Under the pieces are notes generated by a model. The model searched no databases. It was given only the letters and a program-made list of their open reading frames with translations, and was not told the DNA's origin. From assembly GCF_018131225.1 (NCBI RefSeq), contig NZ_JAFCMM010000001.1:496001-560000 (forward strand): a stretch of 64,000 nt of DNA, given 5' to 3'. The position numbers and the translations under genes are program-made. Of the stretch, positions 8,477 through 16,745 are shown piece after piece. Each line of letters begins with the position of its first letter. Position 1 is the first letter of the stretch. The stretch is from Bradyrhizobium sp. U87765 SZCCT0048 (GTDB lineage: Bacteria; Pseudomonadota; Alphaproteobacteria; Rhizobiales; Xanthobacteraceae).

Positions 8477-8494
8477 GCGTCACGTGATTGTCAC
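8477..8494 (+). promoter_or_regulatory. Possible Pho-like repeat upstream of the DUF47-pit operon
   Basis: Two 7-bp units GCGTCAC (8477-8483) and TTGTCAC (8488-8494) separated by 4 bp, with an AT-richer stretch after. The spacing fits a Pho box but only the second unit matches the core well, and the orientation points away from the operon. Considered because rhizobial orfA-pit operons are PhoB-controlled. Confidence 0.3.
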
Positions 8495-8576
8495 AAAACA
8501 TCCCGGCGGGGAACGGCTCAATCCGCAGCCCCGCCTGCCATCCACAACCTGTGGATAAGCCCGATTCGTGAAACGT

Positions 8577-8610
8577 GAACGCGCCCCGGCGAAGCCGCCG
8601 GGGCGCGTTC
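8577..8610 (-). terminator. Strong hairpin terminator of the first Liv operon
   Basis: A 15-bp perfect stem, GAACGCGCCCCGGCG (8577-8591) with its complement at 8596-8610, around the loop AAGC. It lies 24 bp beyond the livM stop codon, so it probably ends the minus-strand Liv transcript, and it also shields DUF47-pit's upstream region. Confidence 0.8.
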
Positions 8611-8633
8611 GGATCGATCCCGACGGGGTGAGA

Positions 8634-9599
8634 TCAGAGCGAGCGCTTGAACAGGTGCGCGATCTCGCCGATGACGCCGCGGCGGAAGGTCAGCACGCAG
8701 ACCACGAAGATCACGCCCTGGATCACCGTGACCCACTGCCCGAACTGCGCCAGGTACTGCTGCATGGCGATGATCACGAAAGCGCCGACCACCGGTCCGA
8801 AGATGGTGCCGAGGCCGCCGACCAGGGTCATCAGCACCACCTCGCCCGACATCGACCAGTGTACGTCGGTCAGCGAGGCGTTCTGCGCCACGAAGATCTT
8901 GAGCGACCCGGCGAGGCCCGCAAGGCTTCCGGACAGGATGTAGGCCATCAGCTTGTACTGGTCAGTCTTGTAGCCCAGCGAGACCGCCCGCGGCTCGTTC
9001 TCGCGGATCGCCTTCAACACCTCGCCGAACGGCGAGTTGACGATGCGGAAGATCAGCAGGAACGCGAGCAGGAAAATGACGAGGATCGTGTAGTACAGCG
9101 TCATCGGCTGGGCCAGGTTGAGCAGCCAGAACAGCTTGCCCTGCGGCACGCCCTGGATGCCGTCCTCGCCATGGGTGAACGGCGTCTGCAGGTAGACGAA
9201 GTACAGCAGTTGCGACAGCGCCAGGGTGATCATCGAGAAGTAGATGCCCTGGCGGCGGATGGCGATGAGACCGGTGATGATGGCCAGCACCGCCGACGCG
9301 GCGACGCCGAGCAGAATGCCGAATTCGGGCTCGAACGACCACACCTTCAGCGCATGGGCGGTCACATAGCCGGCGGTGCCGAGGAACATCGCGTGGCCGA
9401 ACGACAGCAGGCCGCCATAGCCGATCAGCAGGTTGAAGGCGCAGGCGAACAGCGCGAAGCACAGTGCCTGCATGACGAAATACGGATAGATGCCGGTGAA
9501 CGGCACGATCGCGAGCGCCACCGCCATGATGACGAAGGCGACGATCTCGTCGCGGCTCGAACGGTGCGCGGGCGCGGCGTTGTCGGTGATCGATGTCAT
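8634..9599 (-). CDS. livM: Branched-chain amino-acid-type ABC transporter permease (LivM)
   Basis: 321-residue inner-membrane subunit with about nine hydrophobic segments. It contains LivM-family stretches: NLLIGYGGLLSFGHAMFLGT, then FGEVLKAIRENEPRAVSLGY and LVGGLGTIFGPVVGAFVI. With LivH it forms the translocation pore for hydrophobic amino acids or related carboxylates/amides. It is the last gene of a five-gene minus-strand operon and starts 1 bp after the livH stop, so translational coupling is likely. The substrate cannot be told from sequence. Confidence 0.93.
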   Translation of the reverse strand: MTSITDNAAPAHRSSRDEIVAFVIMAVALAIVPFTGIYPYFVMQALCFALFACAFNLLIGYGGLLSFGHAMFLGTAGYVTAHALKVWSFEPEFGILLGVAASAVLAIITGLIAIRRQGIYFSMITLALSQLLYFVYLQTPFTHGEDGIQGVPQGKLFWLLNLAQPMTLYYTILVIFLLAFLLIFRIVNSPFGEVLKAIRENEPRAVSLGYKTDQYKLMAYILSGSLAGLAGSLKIFVAQNASLTDVHWSMSGEVVLMTLVGGLGTIFGPVVGAFVIIAMQQYLAQFGQWVTVIQGVIFVVCVLTFRRGVIGEIAHLFKRSL

Positions 9600-9600
9600 G

Positions 9601-10464
9601 TCAGTTGGCCCGTCCCGTCAGACCCGTCGGTTTCACAAGCAGCACCAGCACCATCAGCACGAACACCACGGTGTTGGAGGCTTCCGGATAGAAATACTTG
9701 GTCAGGCCCTCGACGATGCCGAGGGCAAACCCCGTGATGATCGAGCCCATGATCGAGCCCATGCCGCCGATCACCACCACCGCGAACACCACGATGATGA
9801 GGTCGGCGCCCATCAGCGGCCGCACCTGGTTGATCGGCGCCGACAGCACGCCGGCGAGCGCGGCGAGACCGACGCCGAGAGCATAGGTCAGCGTGATCAT
9901 GCGCGGCACATTGATGCCGAAGGCCCGCACCAGGGTGGGGTTCTCCGTCGCCGCGCGCAGGTAGGCGCCGAGCCGGGTCCGCTCGATCAGGTACCAGGTC
10001 AGGATGCAGACGATCAGCGAGAAGATCACCACCCAGCCGCGATAGATCGGCAGGAACATGAAGCCGAGATTGACGCCGCCCTTCAGCGCGTCGGGGATCG
10101 CATATGGCAGGCCGGAGGATCCGAAATAGTTCTGGAAAACGCCCTGGATGATCAGCGCCATGCCGAACGTCAGCAGCAGGCCATAGAGGTGATCGAGGCC
10201 GGCGAGCCACTGCAGCATGGTGCGCTCGAGCACGACACCGAACGCGGCGACGGCCAGCGGCGCCAGGATCAGCGCCCACCAGTAGCCGATGCCGGCGTAT
10301 TCGAGCAGGAAGTACGCCACGAACGCACCCATCATGTAGAGCGCGCCGTGGGCGAAATTGATGATGTTCAGCATGCCGAAGATGACGGCAAGGCCGAGGC
10401 TGAGCAGCGCGTAGAACGAGCCGTTGATCAGACCAACCAGAAGTTGGGCGTAAAGGGCTTGCAT
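9601..10464 (-). CDS. livH: Branched-chain amino-acid-type ABC transporter permease (LivH)
   Basis: 287-residue permease beginning MQALYAQLLVGLINGSFYAL, with the LivH hallmarks ALLSLGLAVIFGMLNIINFAHGA and GVLSAPINQVRPLMGADLII. It partners LivM; both are preceded by the binding-protein gene. It sits 84 bp downstream of that gene, the gap being filled by a GC-rich hairpin that probably sets a lower level for the membrane subunits than for the binding protein. Confidence 0.93.
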   Translation of the reverse strand: MQALYAQLLVGLINGSFYALLSLGLAVIFGMLNIINFAHGALYMMGAFVAYFLLEYAGIGYWWALILAPLAVAAFGVVLERTMLQWLAGLDHLYGLLLTFGMALIIQGVFQNYFGSSGLPYAIPDALKGGVNLGFMFLPIYRGWVVIFSLIVCILTWYLIERTRLGAYLRAATENPTLVRAFGINVPRMITLTYALGVGLAALAGVLSAPINQVRPLMGADLIIVVFAVVVIGGMGSIMGSIITGFALGIVEGLTKYFYPEASNTVVFVLMVLVLLVKPTGLTGRAN

Positions 10465-10512
10465 ATCGATCGAACTTTCGTGGTCAGGCTCTCACGGATC
10501 GCAGGATGGAGA

Positions 10513-10542
10513 GCCCGGCGGCGCGGCTGGGCGCCGCCGGGC
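10513..10542 (-). terminator. Intercistronic stem-loop between binding-protein and livH genes
   Basis: 12-bp perfect stem GCCCGGCGGCGC (10513-10524) / GCGCCGCCGGGC (10531-10542) with a 6-nt loop. There is no U-tract on the minus strand, so it looks like a 3'-end stabiliser or attenuator rather than a full stop. The second Liv operon has a comparable hairpin at the same place. Confidence 0.6.
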
Positions 10543-10548
10543 GGTATC

Positions 10549-11766
10549 TCATTTCTTGACGAGCGGGCACTTGCTCTCGGACAGCGGCGTGAAGGCCTGG
10601 TCCGCCGGAACGGTGGCGACCAGCTTGTAGTAGTCCCACGGCCCCTTGGATTCGGACGGCTTCTTGACCTCGAAAAGGTACCCCGGGTGCATCTTGCGGC
10701 CGTCTTCGCGGATGGTGCCCTTACCGAACAGCGGATCGTCGGTCGGGGTCGCCTTCATCTGGGCCACGACCTTGGCGCCGTCGTGCGGATTGCCACCCAT
10801 CGCCGCGAGCACCTTGAGATAGTGCAGCGTGCCGGCATAGACGCCGGCATGCACCATGGTCGGCATCTGCTTGTTCTTCATGCGCTCCTGGAAGCGCTTG
10901 GAGAACGCCCGGGTCTGGTCGTTCAGGTCCCAGTAGAACGTCTCGGTGAAGTTCAGGCCCTGGGCCACCGGCAGGCCGAGCGAGTGCACGTCGGTGAGGA
11001 ACAGCAGCAGCGCGGCGAGCTTCTGGCCCCCGCTGACGATGCCGAATTCGGCCGCCTGCTTGATGGCATTGGTGGTGTCGCCGCCGGCGTTGGCAAGGCC
11101 GACGATCTTGGCCTTGGAGGCCTGCGCCTGCAGCAGGAACGAGGAGAAGTCCGAGGTGTTGAGCGGATGCTTGACGCCGCCGACCACCTTGCCGCCCGCG
11201 CCGTTGATCACCGCGGTCGTGTCACGCTCGAGCGCGGCGCCGAAGGCATAGTCCGCCGTCAGGAAGAACCAGCTGTCGCCGCCGGCCTTCACCAGCGCGC
11301 CGCCGGTGCTGTGCGCGAGCATGTAGGTGTCGTAGGTCCAGTGCACGGTGTTGGGAGAGCACTGCGCGTTGGTGAGGTCCGAGGTCGCCGCGCCGGAGTT
11401 GATGTAGACGCCGTTCTTTTCCTTGACGACGTTATTGACTGCGAGCGCGACACCCGAGTTCGGCACGTCGACGATGGCGTCGACCTTCTCGACGTCGAAC
11501 CACTGGCGGGCGATGTTGCTGCCGATGTCGGGCTTGTTCTGGTGATCGCCGGAGATCACGTCGATCTTCCAGCCCTTGTTCAGCAGCCCGGAATCCTCGA
11601 TCGCCATCTGCGCGGCGAGCGTCGAGCCCGGACCGCCGAGATCGGCATAGAGCCCCGACTGATCGCTGAGCGCGCCGATCTTGACCGTCTTGTCCTGCGC
11701 CTGCGCCGCTCCGGCGACCAGAATCATCGCGGAGCCGAGCAGCAAGGCCGAAAGAGACCTTTTCAT
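10549..11766 (-). CDS. Liv-type periplasmic substrate-binding protein
   Basis: 405-residue type-1 periplasmic binding protein with a signal peptide (MKRSLSALLLGSAMILVAGAAQAQ). The mature protein opens KTVKIGALSDQSGLYADLGG and continues with the Leu/Ile/Val-binding fold. Two Cys residues (in NAQCSPN and at the C-terminal ESKCPLVKK) may form a disulfide. The ribosome site AGGAGGAAAC is excellent, matching the high expression expected of the soluble component. It captures the ligand and delivers it to LivHM. The subgroup, with a conserved DLTNAQCSPNTVHW stretch, is common in Bradyrhizobium; the ligand is uncertain (amino acid, amide or aromatic acid). Confidence 0.92.
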   Translation of the reverse strand: MKRSLSALLLGSAMILVAGAAQAQDKTVKIGALSDQSGLYADLGGPGSTLAAQMAIEDSGLLNKGWKIDVISGDHQNKPDIGSNIARQWFDVEKVDAIVDVPNSGVALAVNNVVKEKNGVYINSGAATSDLTNAQCSPNTVHWTYDTYMLAHSTGGALVKAGGDSWFFLTADYAFGAALERDTTAVINGAGGKVVGGVKHPLNTSDFSSFLLQAQASKAKIVGLANAGGDTTNAIKQAAEFGIVSGGQKLAALLLFLTDVHSLGLPVAQGLNFTETFYWDLNDQTRAFSKRFQERMKNKQMPTMVHAGVYAGTLHYLKVLAAMGGNPHDGAKVVAQMKATPTDDPLFGKGTIREDGRKMHPGYLFEVKKPSESKGPWDYYKLVATVPADQAFTPLSESKCPLVKK

Positions 11767-11820
11767 GTTTCCTCCTGAACCCCTTCTGGGGAATGCTTCG
11801 TGTTTAGACGCCGAGATATC

Positions 11821-12573
11821 TCAGACACCGAGATAGGTGTGCAGCTTGTCCATGTTGGCCGACAGCTCGGCACTGGCGAAGCCGTCGATGACCTTGCCGT
11901 GCTCGACGATGTAGAAGCGGTCCGCGACGGTCGAGGCCCAGCGGAAGTTCTGCTCGACGAGCAGGATGGTGAAGCCCTGCGACTTGAGCCGGGCGATCGT
12001 GTTGCCGATCTGCTGGATGATAACCGGCGCGAGGCCCTCGGTCGGCTCGTCCAGCATCAGGAAACGCGCGCCCGTGCGCAGGATCCGGGCGATGGCCAGC
12101 ATCTGCTGCTCGCCACCCGACAGCTTGGTGCCCTGGCTGTTGAGGCGCTCCTTGAGGTTCGGGAACAGCGTGAAGATCTGGTCGAGCGGCAGCCCGCCCG
12201 GCCGCACCGTCGGCGGCAGCAGCAGGTTCTCGCGGACGTCGAGGCTGGAGAAGATGCCGCGCTCCTCCGGACAGATCGCAATGCCCTGGCGCGCGATCTT
12301 GTCGGACGAGGCGCGGATGATCTCCTTGCCCTGGAAGCGCACCGAGCCGGCGCGCTTGCCGATGATGCCCATCACAGACTTCAGCGTCGTGGTCTTGCCG
12401 GCGCCGTTACGGCCGAGCAGCGTCACCACCTCGCCTTCGCGGACATTGAAATTGATGCCGTGCAGGACGTGGGACTCGCCGTACCACGCCTCGAGGTTGT
12501 CCACCGACAGCACGACATCGGCCGCGCTGCCGGTCGCAGGCTCGCGAGGAACGGATGACGAAACATCAAGCAT
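11821..12573 (-). CDS. livF: Liv-type ABC transporter ATP-binding subunit (LivF)
   Basis: 250-residue cytosolic ATPase. Walker A GRNGAGKTT at residues 54-62, signature LSGGEQQ at 151-157 and Walker B FLMLDE at 171-176 are intact, as are the LivF-type ICPEERGIF and VEQNF stretches. The start codon overlaps the livG stop by 8 bp. The first 20 residues (SSSVPREPATGSAAD) are a low-complexity extension compared with typical LivF of about 235 residues. Confidence 0.95.
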   Translation of the reverse strand: MLDVSSSVPREPATGSAADVVLSVDNLEAWYGESHVLHGINFNVREGEVVTLLGRNGAGKTTTLKSVMGIIGKRAGSVRFQGKEIIRASSDKIARQGIAICPEERGIFSSLDVRENLLLPPTVRPGGLPLDQIFTLFPNLKERLNSQGTKLSGGEQQMLAIARILRTGARFLMLDEPTEGLAPVIIQQIGNTIARLKSQGFTILLVEQNFRWASTVADRFYIVEHGKVIDGFASAELSANMDKLHTYLGV

Positions 12574-13321
12574 GACCCGCTCCCAGATAGGCTTCCTTCA
12601 CCCGCTCGTCCTTGGTCAGGTCCGAGTAATTGCCCTCGGCGAGGACGCGGCCGCGGGTCAGCACGGTGATCTTGTCGGAGAGATTGGCGACCACCGACAG
12701 GTTATGTTCGACCATGACGATGGTGTATTTGGCCGAGATGCGCTTGATCAGTGCGGCGATCTTGTCGATGTCCTCGTGGCCCATGCCGGCCATCGGCTCG
12801 TCCAGCAGCATCATTTCCGGATCGAGCGCCAGCGTCGTGGCGATCTCCAGCGCGCGCTTGCGGCCGTAAGGCATCTCAACCGCCTGCGTATCGGCGAACG
12901 CGCTGAGGCCGACGTCGTCGAGCAGTTCGCGGGCCCGATCGTTGAAACGGTTGAGCACCGTCTTGGACCGCCAGAAATCGAAGGAGTCGCCGTGCTGCCG
13001 CTGCAGCGCGACCCGCACGTTCTCCAGCGACGTGAGGTGGGGAAACACCGCCGAGATCTGGAACGAGCGCACCAGCCCGAGGCGCGCGACATCGGCCGGC
13101 TTGGTCGCCGTGATGTCCTGGCCCTTGTAGAGAATCTGCCCGCGCGACGGCGTCAGAAACTTGGTCAGCAGGTTGAAACAGGTGGTCTTGCCGGCCCCGT
13201 TGGGCCCGATCAGGGCGTGGATGCTTCCCCGCTTGATCTGCAGGTTGACGTCGTTGACGGCGACAAACCCTGCAAACTCCTTGGTCAGACCTTTTGTTTC
13301 GAGAATGAAGTCATCGGCCAA
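12566..13321 (-). CDS. livG: Liv-type ABC transporter ATP-binding subunit (LivG)
   Basis: 251-residue ATPase and first gene of the operon. Walker A GPNGAGKTT lies at residues 39-47 and Walker B MMLLDE at about 170-175. The signature is the LivG-type variant PYGRKRALEIA (151-161) in place of LSGGQ, as usual for this subfamily. Together with LivF it forms the heterodimeric motor. It ends in an 8-bp overlap with livF. Confidence 0.95.
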   Translation of the reverse strand: MADDFILETKGLTKEFAGFVAVNDVNLQIKRGSIHALIGPNGAGKTTCFNLLTKFLTPSRGQILYKGQDITATKPADVARLGLVRSFQISAVFPHLTSLENVRVALQRQHGDSFDFWRSKTVLNRFNDRARELLDDVGLSAFADTQAVEMPYGRKRALEIATTLALDPEMMLLDEPMAGMGHEDIDKIAALIKRISAKYTIVMVEHNLSVVANLSDKITVLTRGRVLAEGNYSDLTKDERVKEAYLGAGHA

Positions 13322-13811
13322 CTAACTCTCCCCCTCCAGCCTTCATGCGATGTGTCGTCGCCGTGACCGGGTTTTCGTGTCATGCCGTTCGTCCATGGCG
13401 GGGGCTTGGTCCGCCCGCCCCGGTGCCGGCTTGGGCGCGACTATGCCGCCAAGTCCTTGCCTTCTGCAAGCCGTAAAGCGAGGCACCATCGCCACGTCTC
13501 GCCGCGGCGATATTCGACTAAATACTGGGTCTGCCGCAGAACCTCAGCCTCCTCCACCCCGGGCACGCATGATCCCGGCCGCGTTTGTCATTATTTCCCG
13601 TGAGCACGCCGCCCCCCGGCACTTGCGCGCCGCCAAACGTGTTCCACAACTTCATTTTTTCCGCCGGACGCAACGTACCGGCTGGCAGAACAGGCGCCCC
13701 CCCGCGCACGACGCACAAGCGCGTCAGCCATGCCTCCGTCGCCATGACGAAGCAGCGAATCTTCCGTAAGCAGATCGTCGGCATTTCCCTCCACAGCGAC
13801 AGGCCTGCGAC
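13322..13811. other. 490-bp divergent intergenic region
   Basis: Lies between livG (minus) and the GST gene (plus). No open frame here resembles a protein, and I see no RNA gene. It is less GC-rich in patches (for example CTTCATTTTTTCC near 13648) and must contain both promoters, but no operator or box stands out. Confidence 0.5.
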
Positions 13812-14459
13812 ATGACCACCCCCGCGAGCGAAACACCCCGGATCTGGGGCCGCGCCAACTCCGTCAACGTCCAGAAAGTGATGTGGTGCTGCCAGGAGCT
13901 TGGCCTGAGCGTCGAGCGCATCGACGCCGGCATGCAGTATGGCCGTACCCAGGAAGACGGCTATCTCGCCATGAACCCCAACGCGCGGGTGCCGACGCTG
14001 GTCCATGGCGACTTCGTGCTGTGGGAATCCAATTCCATCATGCGCTATCTGGTGCTGCAGTTCGCGCCAGCCTCGCCGCTCTATCCCGCGGAGCCGCGGG
14101 TGCGCGGCGGCCTCGAGCGCTGGCTCGACTGGTCGCTGTCGACGCTGCAGCCGGCGGAACGGCCGGTCTTCTGGGGCCTCGTGCGCACCGCGCCGGACAA
14201 GCGCGACATGGTGGCGCTGCAGGCCGCGACCGATGCAGTCGCCCAGCTCTGGCGCATCGTCGATGCCCACCTCGCTGACCGGACCTATCTCGAGGGCGAA
14301 CAGTTCACCCTCGCCGACATCACCATCGGGGCCTACGTCCGGCGCTGGTTCGGCGTCGAAGGCACCCACAAGCCGACGCTGCCGCATCTGCAGCGCTGGT
14401 ATGACAGGCTGACGCCTCGCAGCGGCTTTCAGACCTACGTCGCCCCGCCGTTGTCGTGA
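13812..14459 (+). CDS. Glutathione S-transferase family protein
   Basis: 215 residues with the two-domain GST plan. The thioredoxin-like N-terminal domain contains RANSVNVQKVMWCCQELGL and NPNARVPTLVHGDFVLWESN, where the last part holds the glutathione-binding cis-Pro and the E-S pair. The C-terminal helical domain contains QFTLADITIGAYVRRW, the usual N-capping/hydrophobic-staple region. Such enzymes conjugate glutathione or act as dehalogenases or isomerases; substrate unknown. The start ATG has only a weak AGG upstream. It is convergent with the ArsC-like gene 16 bp away. Confidence 0.9.
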   Translation: MTTPASETPRIWGRANSVNVQKVMWCCQELGLSVERIDAGMQYGRTQEDGYLAMNPNARVPTLVHGDFVLWESNSIMRYLVLQFAPASPLYPAEPRVRGGLERWLDWSLSTLQPAERPVFWGLVRTAPDKRDMVALQAATDAVAQLWRIVDAHLADRTYLEGEQFTLADITIGAYVRRWFGVEGTHKPTLPHLQRWYDRLTPRSGFQTYVAPPLS

Positions 14460-14475
14460 GCCTTGAGCGCGCGCC

Positions 14476-14832
14476 TCAGCGCCTGGCCGGCACCGCCTCG
14501 GCGTAGACGTCCGGCTTGAAGCCGACGACCAGGCGCTTGCCGAGATCGAGCACCGGCCGCTTGATCATTGACGGCTGGGCAAGCATCAGCGCGATCGCCT
14601 TCTTCTCGGTCAGGTCCGCCTTGTCGGCATCCGGCAGCGCACGGAACGTGGTGCCGGCGCGGTTGAGCAGGGTTTCCCAGCCCACCTCCTTGCTCCAGCT
14701 CGCGAGCCGCTGGCGGTCGATGCCGGACGCCTTGTAGTCATGGAAGTCATAGGCAACACCATGGCTGTCGAGCCAGGTGCGGGCCTTCTTCATGGTGTCG
14801 CAGTTCTTGATGCCATAGATCGTGATCGCCAA
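14476..14832 (-). CDS. ArsC/Spx-family thioredoxin-like reductase (YffB type)
   Basis: 118-residue ArsC-family protein with the N-terminal motif ITIYGIKNCDTMKKARTWL, carrying a single Cys at residue 10, and the family's KRPVLDLGKRLVVGF near the C-terminus. Proteins of this YffB/Spx-like branch are glutathione- or thiol-dependent reductases of unsettled substrate, usually not true arsenate reductases. The likely start is the TTG at 14832, since homologues begin M-x-I-T-I-Y-G and a GACGAGG site lies upstream; the longer frame to 14982 is low-complexity. Confidence 0.85.
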   Translation of the reverse strand: MAITIYGIKNCDTMKKARTWLDSHGVAYDFHDYKASGIDRQRLASWSKEVGWETLLNRAGTTFRALPDADKADLTEKKAIALMLAQPSMIKRPVLDLGKRLVVGFKPDVYAEAVPARR

Positions 14833-15237
14833 GGCCGGCCTCGTCGGGTGGATGCGAATGTGCGCAAACTGCTCTAGCCGCGCAGCCGGCAGCGGTCGAG
14901 ATGCTTGTGGCAGCCCATCCCCACGAGACGCTGGACGAGAACGAGACGCTGGACGAGAACGACATGCCGCACCACCCAGCACACCGGCATGACCGCCCGC
15001 GGCGCAAGCAGCCGCCGGTCATCGAGAACGGTCAGATGCGCCCGCCGGAACGCATCCGCGGCAACGTCCGGCGGCAGCGGTGCCGTCAGGACACGGCTGT
15101 CCGGCCGAACCGAAGGCGGCGCGAGCCCTGGAACGAGCCCTGGAAGGTGTTACGGCGCGCAACCGCTTGTTTCCCGGCACCTTGACAATTATTTCTCTTG
15201 AGCGTTAAATATTTCAGATAACGACAAGGAAATGATC
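14833..15237. other. 405-bp intergenic region with short tandem duplications and a possible decayed small gene
   Basis: Contains an exact 18-bp tandem duplication (GAGACGCTGGACGAGAAC at 14925-14942 and 14943-14960) and a 12-bp near-duplication GAGCCCTGGAAC/G at about 15123-15146. On the minus strand a protein-like frame runs from about 15140 down to a TAG at 14874; the 18-bp repeat reads there as VLVQRL twice. Its only start is an internal ATG for 38 residues without a ribosome site, so it is probably a gene relic rather than an active gene. Confidence 0.4.
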
Positions 15238-15705
15238 ATGTCCGATCCGTTTCGGCGTCCGACACTTGTTCCTGCGGTCATCTACAAGGATGCGACGGCC
15301 GCGCTCGCGTGGCTGGAAGCGGCCTTCGGCTTCGAGCGCAGCATGATCATTACGGCCGCCGACGGTAGCCTCGCCCACGCCGAGATGCGCTATGGCGACG
15401 GCCTCATCTATGTCGGTTCCGAATGGGCCGAATTCGTCGCAAGTCCGGCCAACCTTGGCGGGCGCAATTCGCAGACCCTTCATGTGATGGTTTCCGACCT
15501 CGACAGTGTCGACGCCCATTGCGCGCGGGCGCAGGCGGCCGGCGCCACCATCCTGCAGGAGCCGGCCGAACAGTTTTACGGCGACCGGACCTACCGCGCA
15601 CGGGACCCCGAAGGCCATGTCTGGATCTTCGCGGCGCCCGTCCGAACCGTATCCCGCGAAGATGCCGAGGCAGCGAGCGGCCTGAAGATCGAGGGCTGGC
15701 ATTGA
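15238..15705 (+). CDS. VOC-superfamily (glyoxalase-like) protein
   Basis: 155-residue protein of the vicinal-oxygen-chelate superfamily. It begins MSDPFRRPTLVPAVIYKDAT, followed by ALAWLEAAFGFERSM and the C-terminal FYGDRTYRARDPEGHVWIF that is typical of PhnB-like/glyoxalase proteins. I chose the second ATG (15238) because AAGGA is correctly spaced from it (7 bp) but too close to the ATG at 15232. First gene of a three-gene operon; its TGA overlaps the TTG of the next gene. The enzymatic activity is not predictable; such proteins often accompany ArsR/SRPBCC pairs. Confidence 0.88.
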   Translation: MSDPFRRPTLVPAVIYKDATAALAWLEAAFGFERSMIITAADGSLAHAEMRYGDGLIYVGSEWAEFVASPANLGGRNSQTLHVMVSDLDSVDAHCARAQAAGATILQEPAEQFYGDRTYRARDPEGHVWIFAAPVRTVSREDAEAASGLKIEGWH

Positions 15706-16031
15706 GCGCTGCCGCTGTCGACCGCACGCTCGCTGCCCTCGCCGACCCGGCACGGCGGCGGGTGATTGACCTGCTCAGGGAGCGGCCACATCGTGCCGGC
15801 GAAATCGCGGACGCAGTCGGCCTCAATCCACCGGCCCTCAGCCGCCATCTTCGCACACTGAAGGCCACCGGCCTGATCGAGGAAAGTCACCCGGCCTTCG
15901 ATGCACGCGTGCGCATCTACAGCCTGCGCCCCCAACCGATGACCGAGTTGAAGCACTGGCTGGAAGAAACCGAGCAACTGTGGACCGCACAGCTCGGTGC
16001 CTTCAAGGCCCATCTCGAGCGCTCGCCATGA
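15702..16031 (+). CDS. ArsR-family winged-helix transcriptional regulator
   Basis: 109 residues starting at a TTG that overlaps the previous stop (TTGA). The sequence ALADPARRRVIDLLRERPH, then GEIADAVGLNPPALSRHLRTLKATGLI, is the classic ArsR winged helix of the metal-independent subgroup that sits beside SRPBCC/AHSA1 genes. No metal-binding CxC motif is present. The rare start and overlap imply translational coupling to the VOC gene, and its own stop overlaps the next ATG (ATGA). It probably regulates this operon. Confidence 0.88.
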   Translation: MSAAAVDRTLAALADPARRRVIDLLRERPHRAGEIADAVGLNPPALSRHLRTLKATGLIEESHPAFDARVRIYSLRPQPMTELKHWLEETEQLWTAQLGAFKAHLERSP

Positions 16032-16546
16032 CGCCGGGCGCGACGGCCAGCGGCGCGATGGCGTCGCGCGTCATCGTCTCGCTGCGCGTCGCCGCCACGC
16101 CAGAACGTGCGTTCGCGGTGTTCACGAACGACATTGCGCTGTGGTGGCAACCGAGCCCGTTGTTTCAGTTGACCCCGCGCTCCCCCGGCACGCTCGCCTT
16201 CGAGCCGCGCGTCGGTGGACGCTTCACCGAGACCTTGCCCGACGGCAAGGTCTTCGAGATTGGCCGCATCTCGGTGTGGGAGCCCGGCAGCCGCCTCGTA
16301 TTCGGCTGGCGTCAGGCGACATTCGCACGCGACCAGACGACCGAGGTCGAGGTGCGCTTCGAACTGGCCGGCGACCAGACCCGTGTCACCGTCGAGCACC
16401 GCGGTTGGGACGGCGTGCCGGCGGGCCATGTCGCCCGCCACACCATGCCGGACGCCGTCCTCATGCGCCGGCTCGGCGAATGGTGGCAGCGCTTGCTGGC
16501 GGCGCATCGCCTCCGAACGGCCGCGCCCGAAGCACAGCATCGGTGA
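16028..16546 (+). CDS. SRPBCC (AHSA1-like) domain protein
   Basis: 172-residue START-like protein: VIVSLRVAATPERAFAVFTN, then IALWWQPSP, GGRFTETLPDGKVFEIGRIS and ATFARDQTTEVEVRFE follow the AHSA1/CalC ligand-pocket pattern. ATG at 16028 overlaps the ArsR stop by 4 bp; an internal ATG (MASRVIV) would remove 11 residues. Role unknown; in many genomes this trio acts in stress or xenobiotic response with the ArsR partner as repressor. Confidence 0.85.
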   Translation: MTPGATASGAMASRVIVSLRVAATPERAFAVFTNDIALWWQPSPLFQLTPRSPGTLAFEPRVGGRFTETLPDGKVFEIGRISVWEPGSRLVFGWRQATFARDQTTEVEVRFELAGDQTRVTVEHRGWDGVPAGHVARHTMPDAVLMRRLGEWWQRLLAAHRLRTAAPEAQHR

Positions 16547-16690
16547 CGCCGGGCAATCACCTCGCGAACTGAAGCACGGCTTCGACCTCGTCGTCGGAGT
16601 GGCCGCCGTCGGAACGAAGTCGAGCCGACGGTAAAACGCTTCGAACAAGACGACGTCAACGTCGCTGCAGCGCGCGGCGCTTCATCATGC

Positions 16691-16719
16691 CGCGGATCGC
16701 CGGCTCGCAGCGATCCGCG
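16691..16719. terminator. Bidirectional hairpin between convergent SRPBCC and TpsA genes
   Basis: 10-bp perfect stem CGCGGATCGC (16691-16700) / GCGATCCGCG (16710-16719) with a 9-nt loop, 26 bp past the TpsA stop. No long T-run on either side. Confidence 0.6.
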
Positions 16720-16745
16720 ATCATGCCTGTGCAATCAAGGAGCGG

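Noticed and set aside
9490..11778. 762-aa plus-strand frame across the first Liv operon
   Set aside because: Overlaps three clear Liv genes on the minus strand and has shadow-type composition (His/Arg/Asp-rich).
14901..15185. 94-aa plus-strand ORF with DENETLDEN repeats
   Set aside because: Disordered composition, no ribosome site, and the repeat reads more sensibly on the minus strand; not supportable as a gene.
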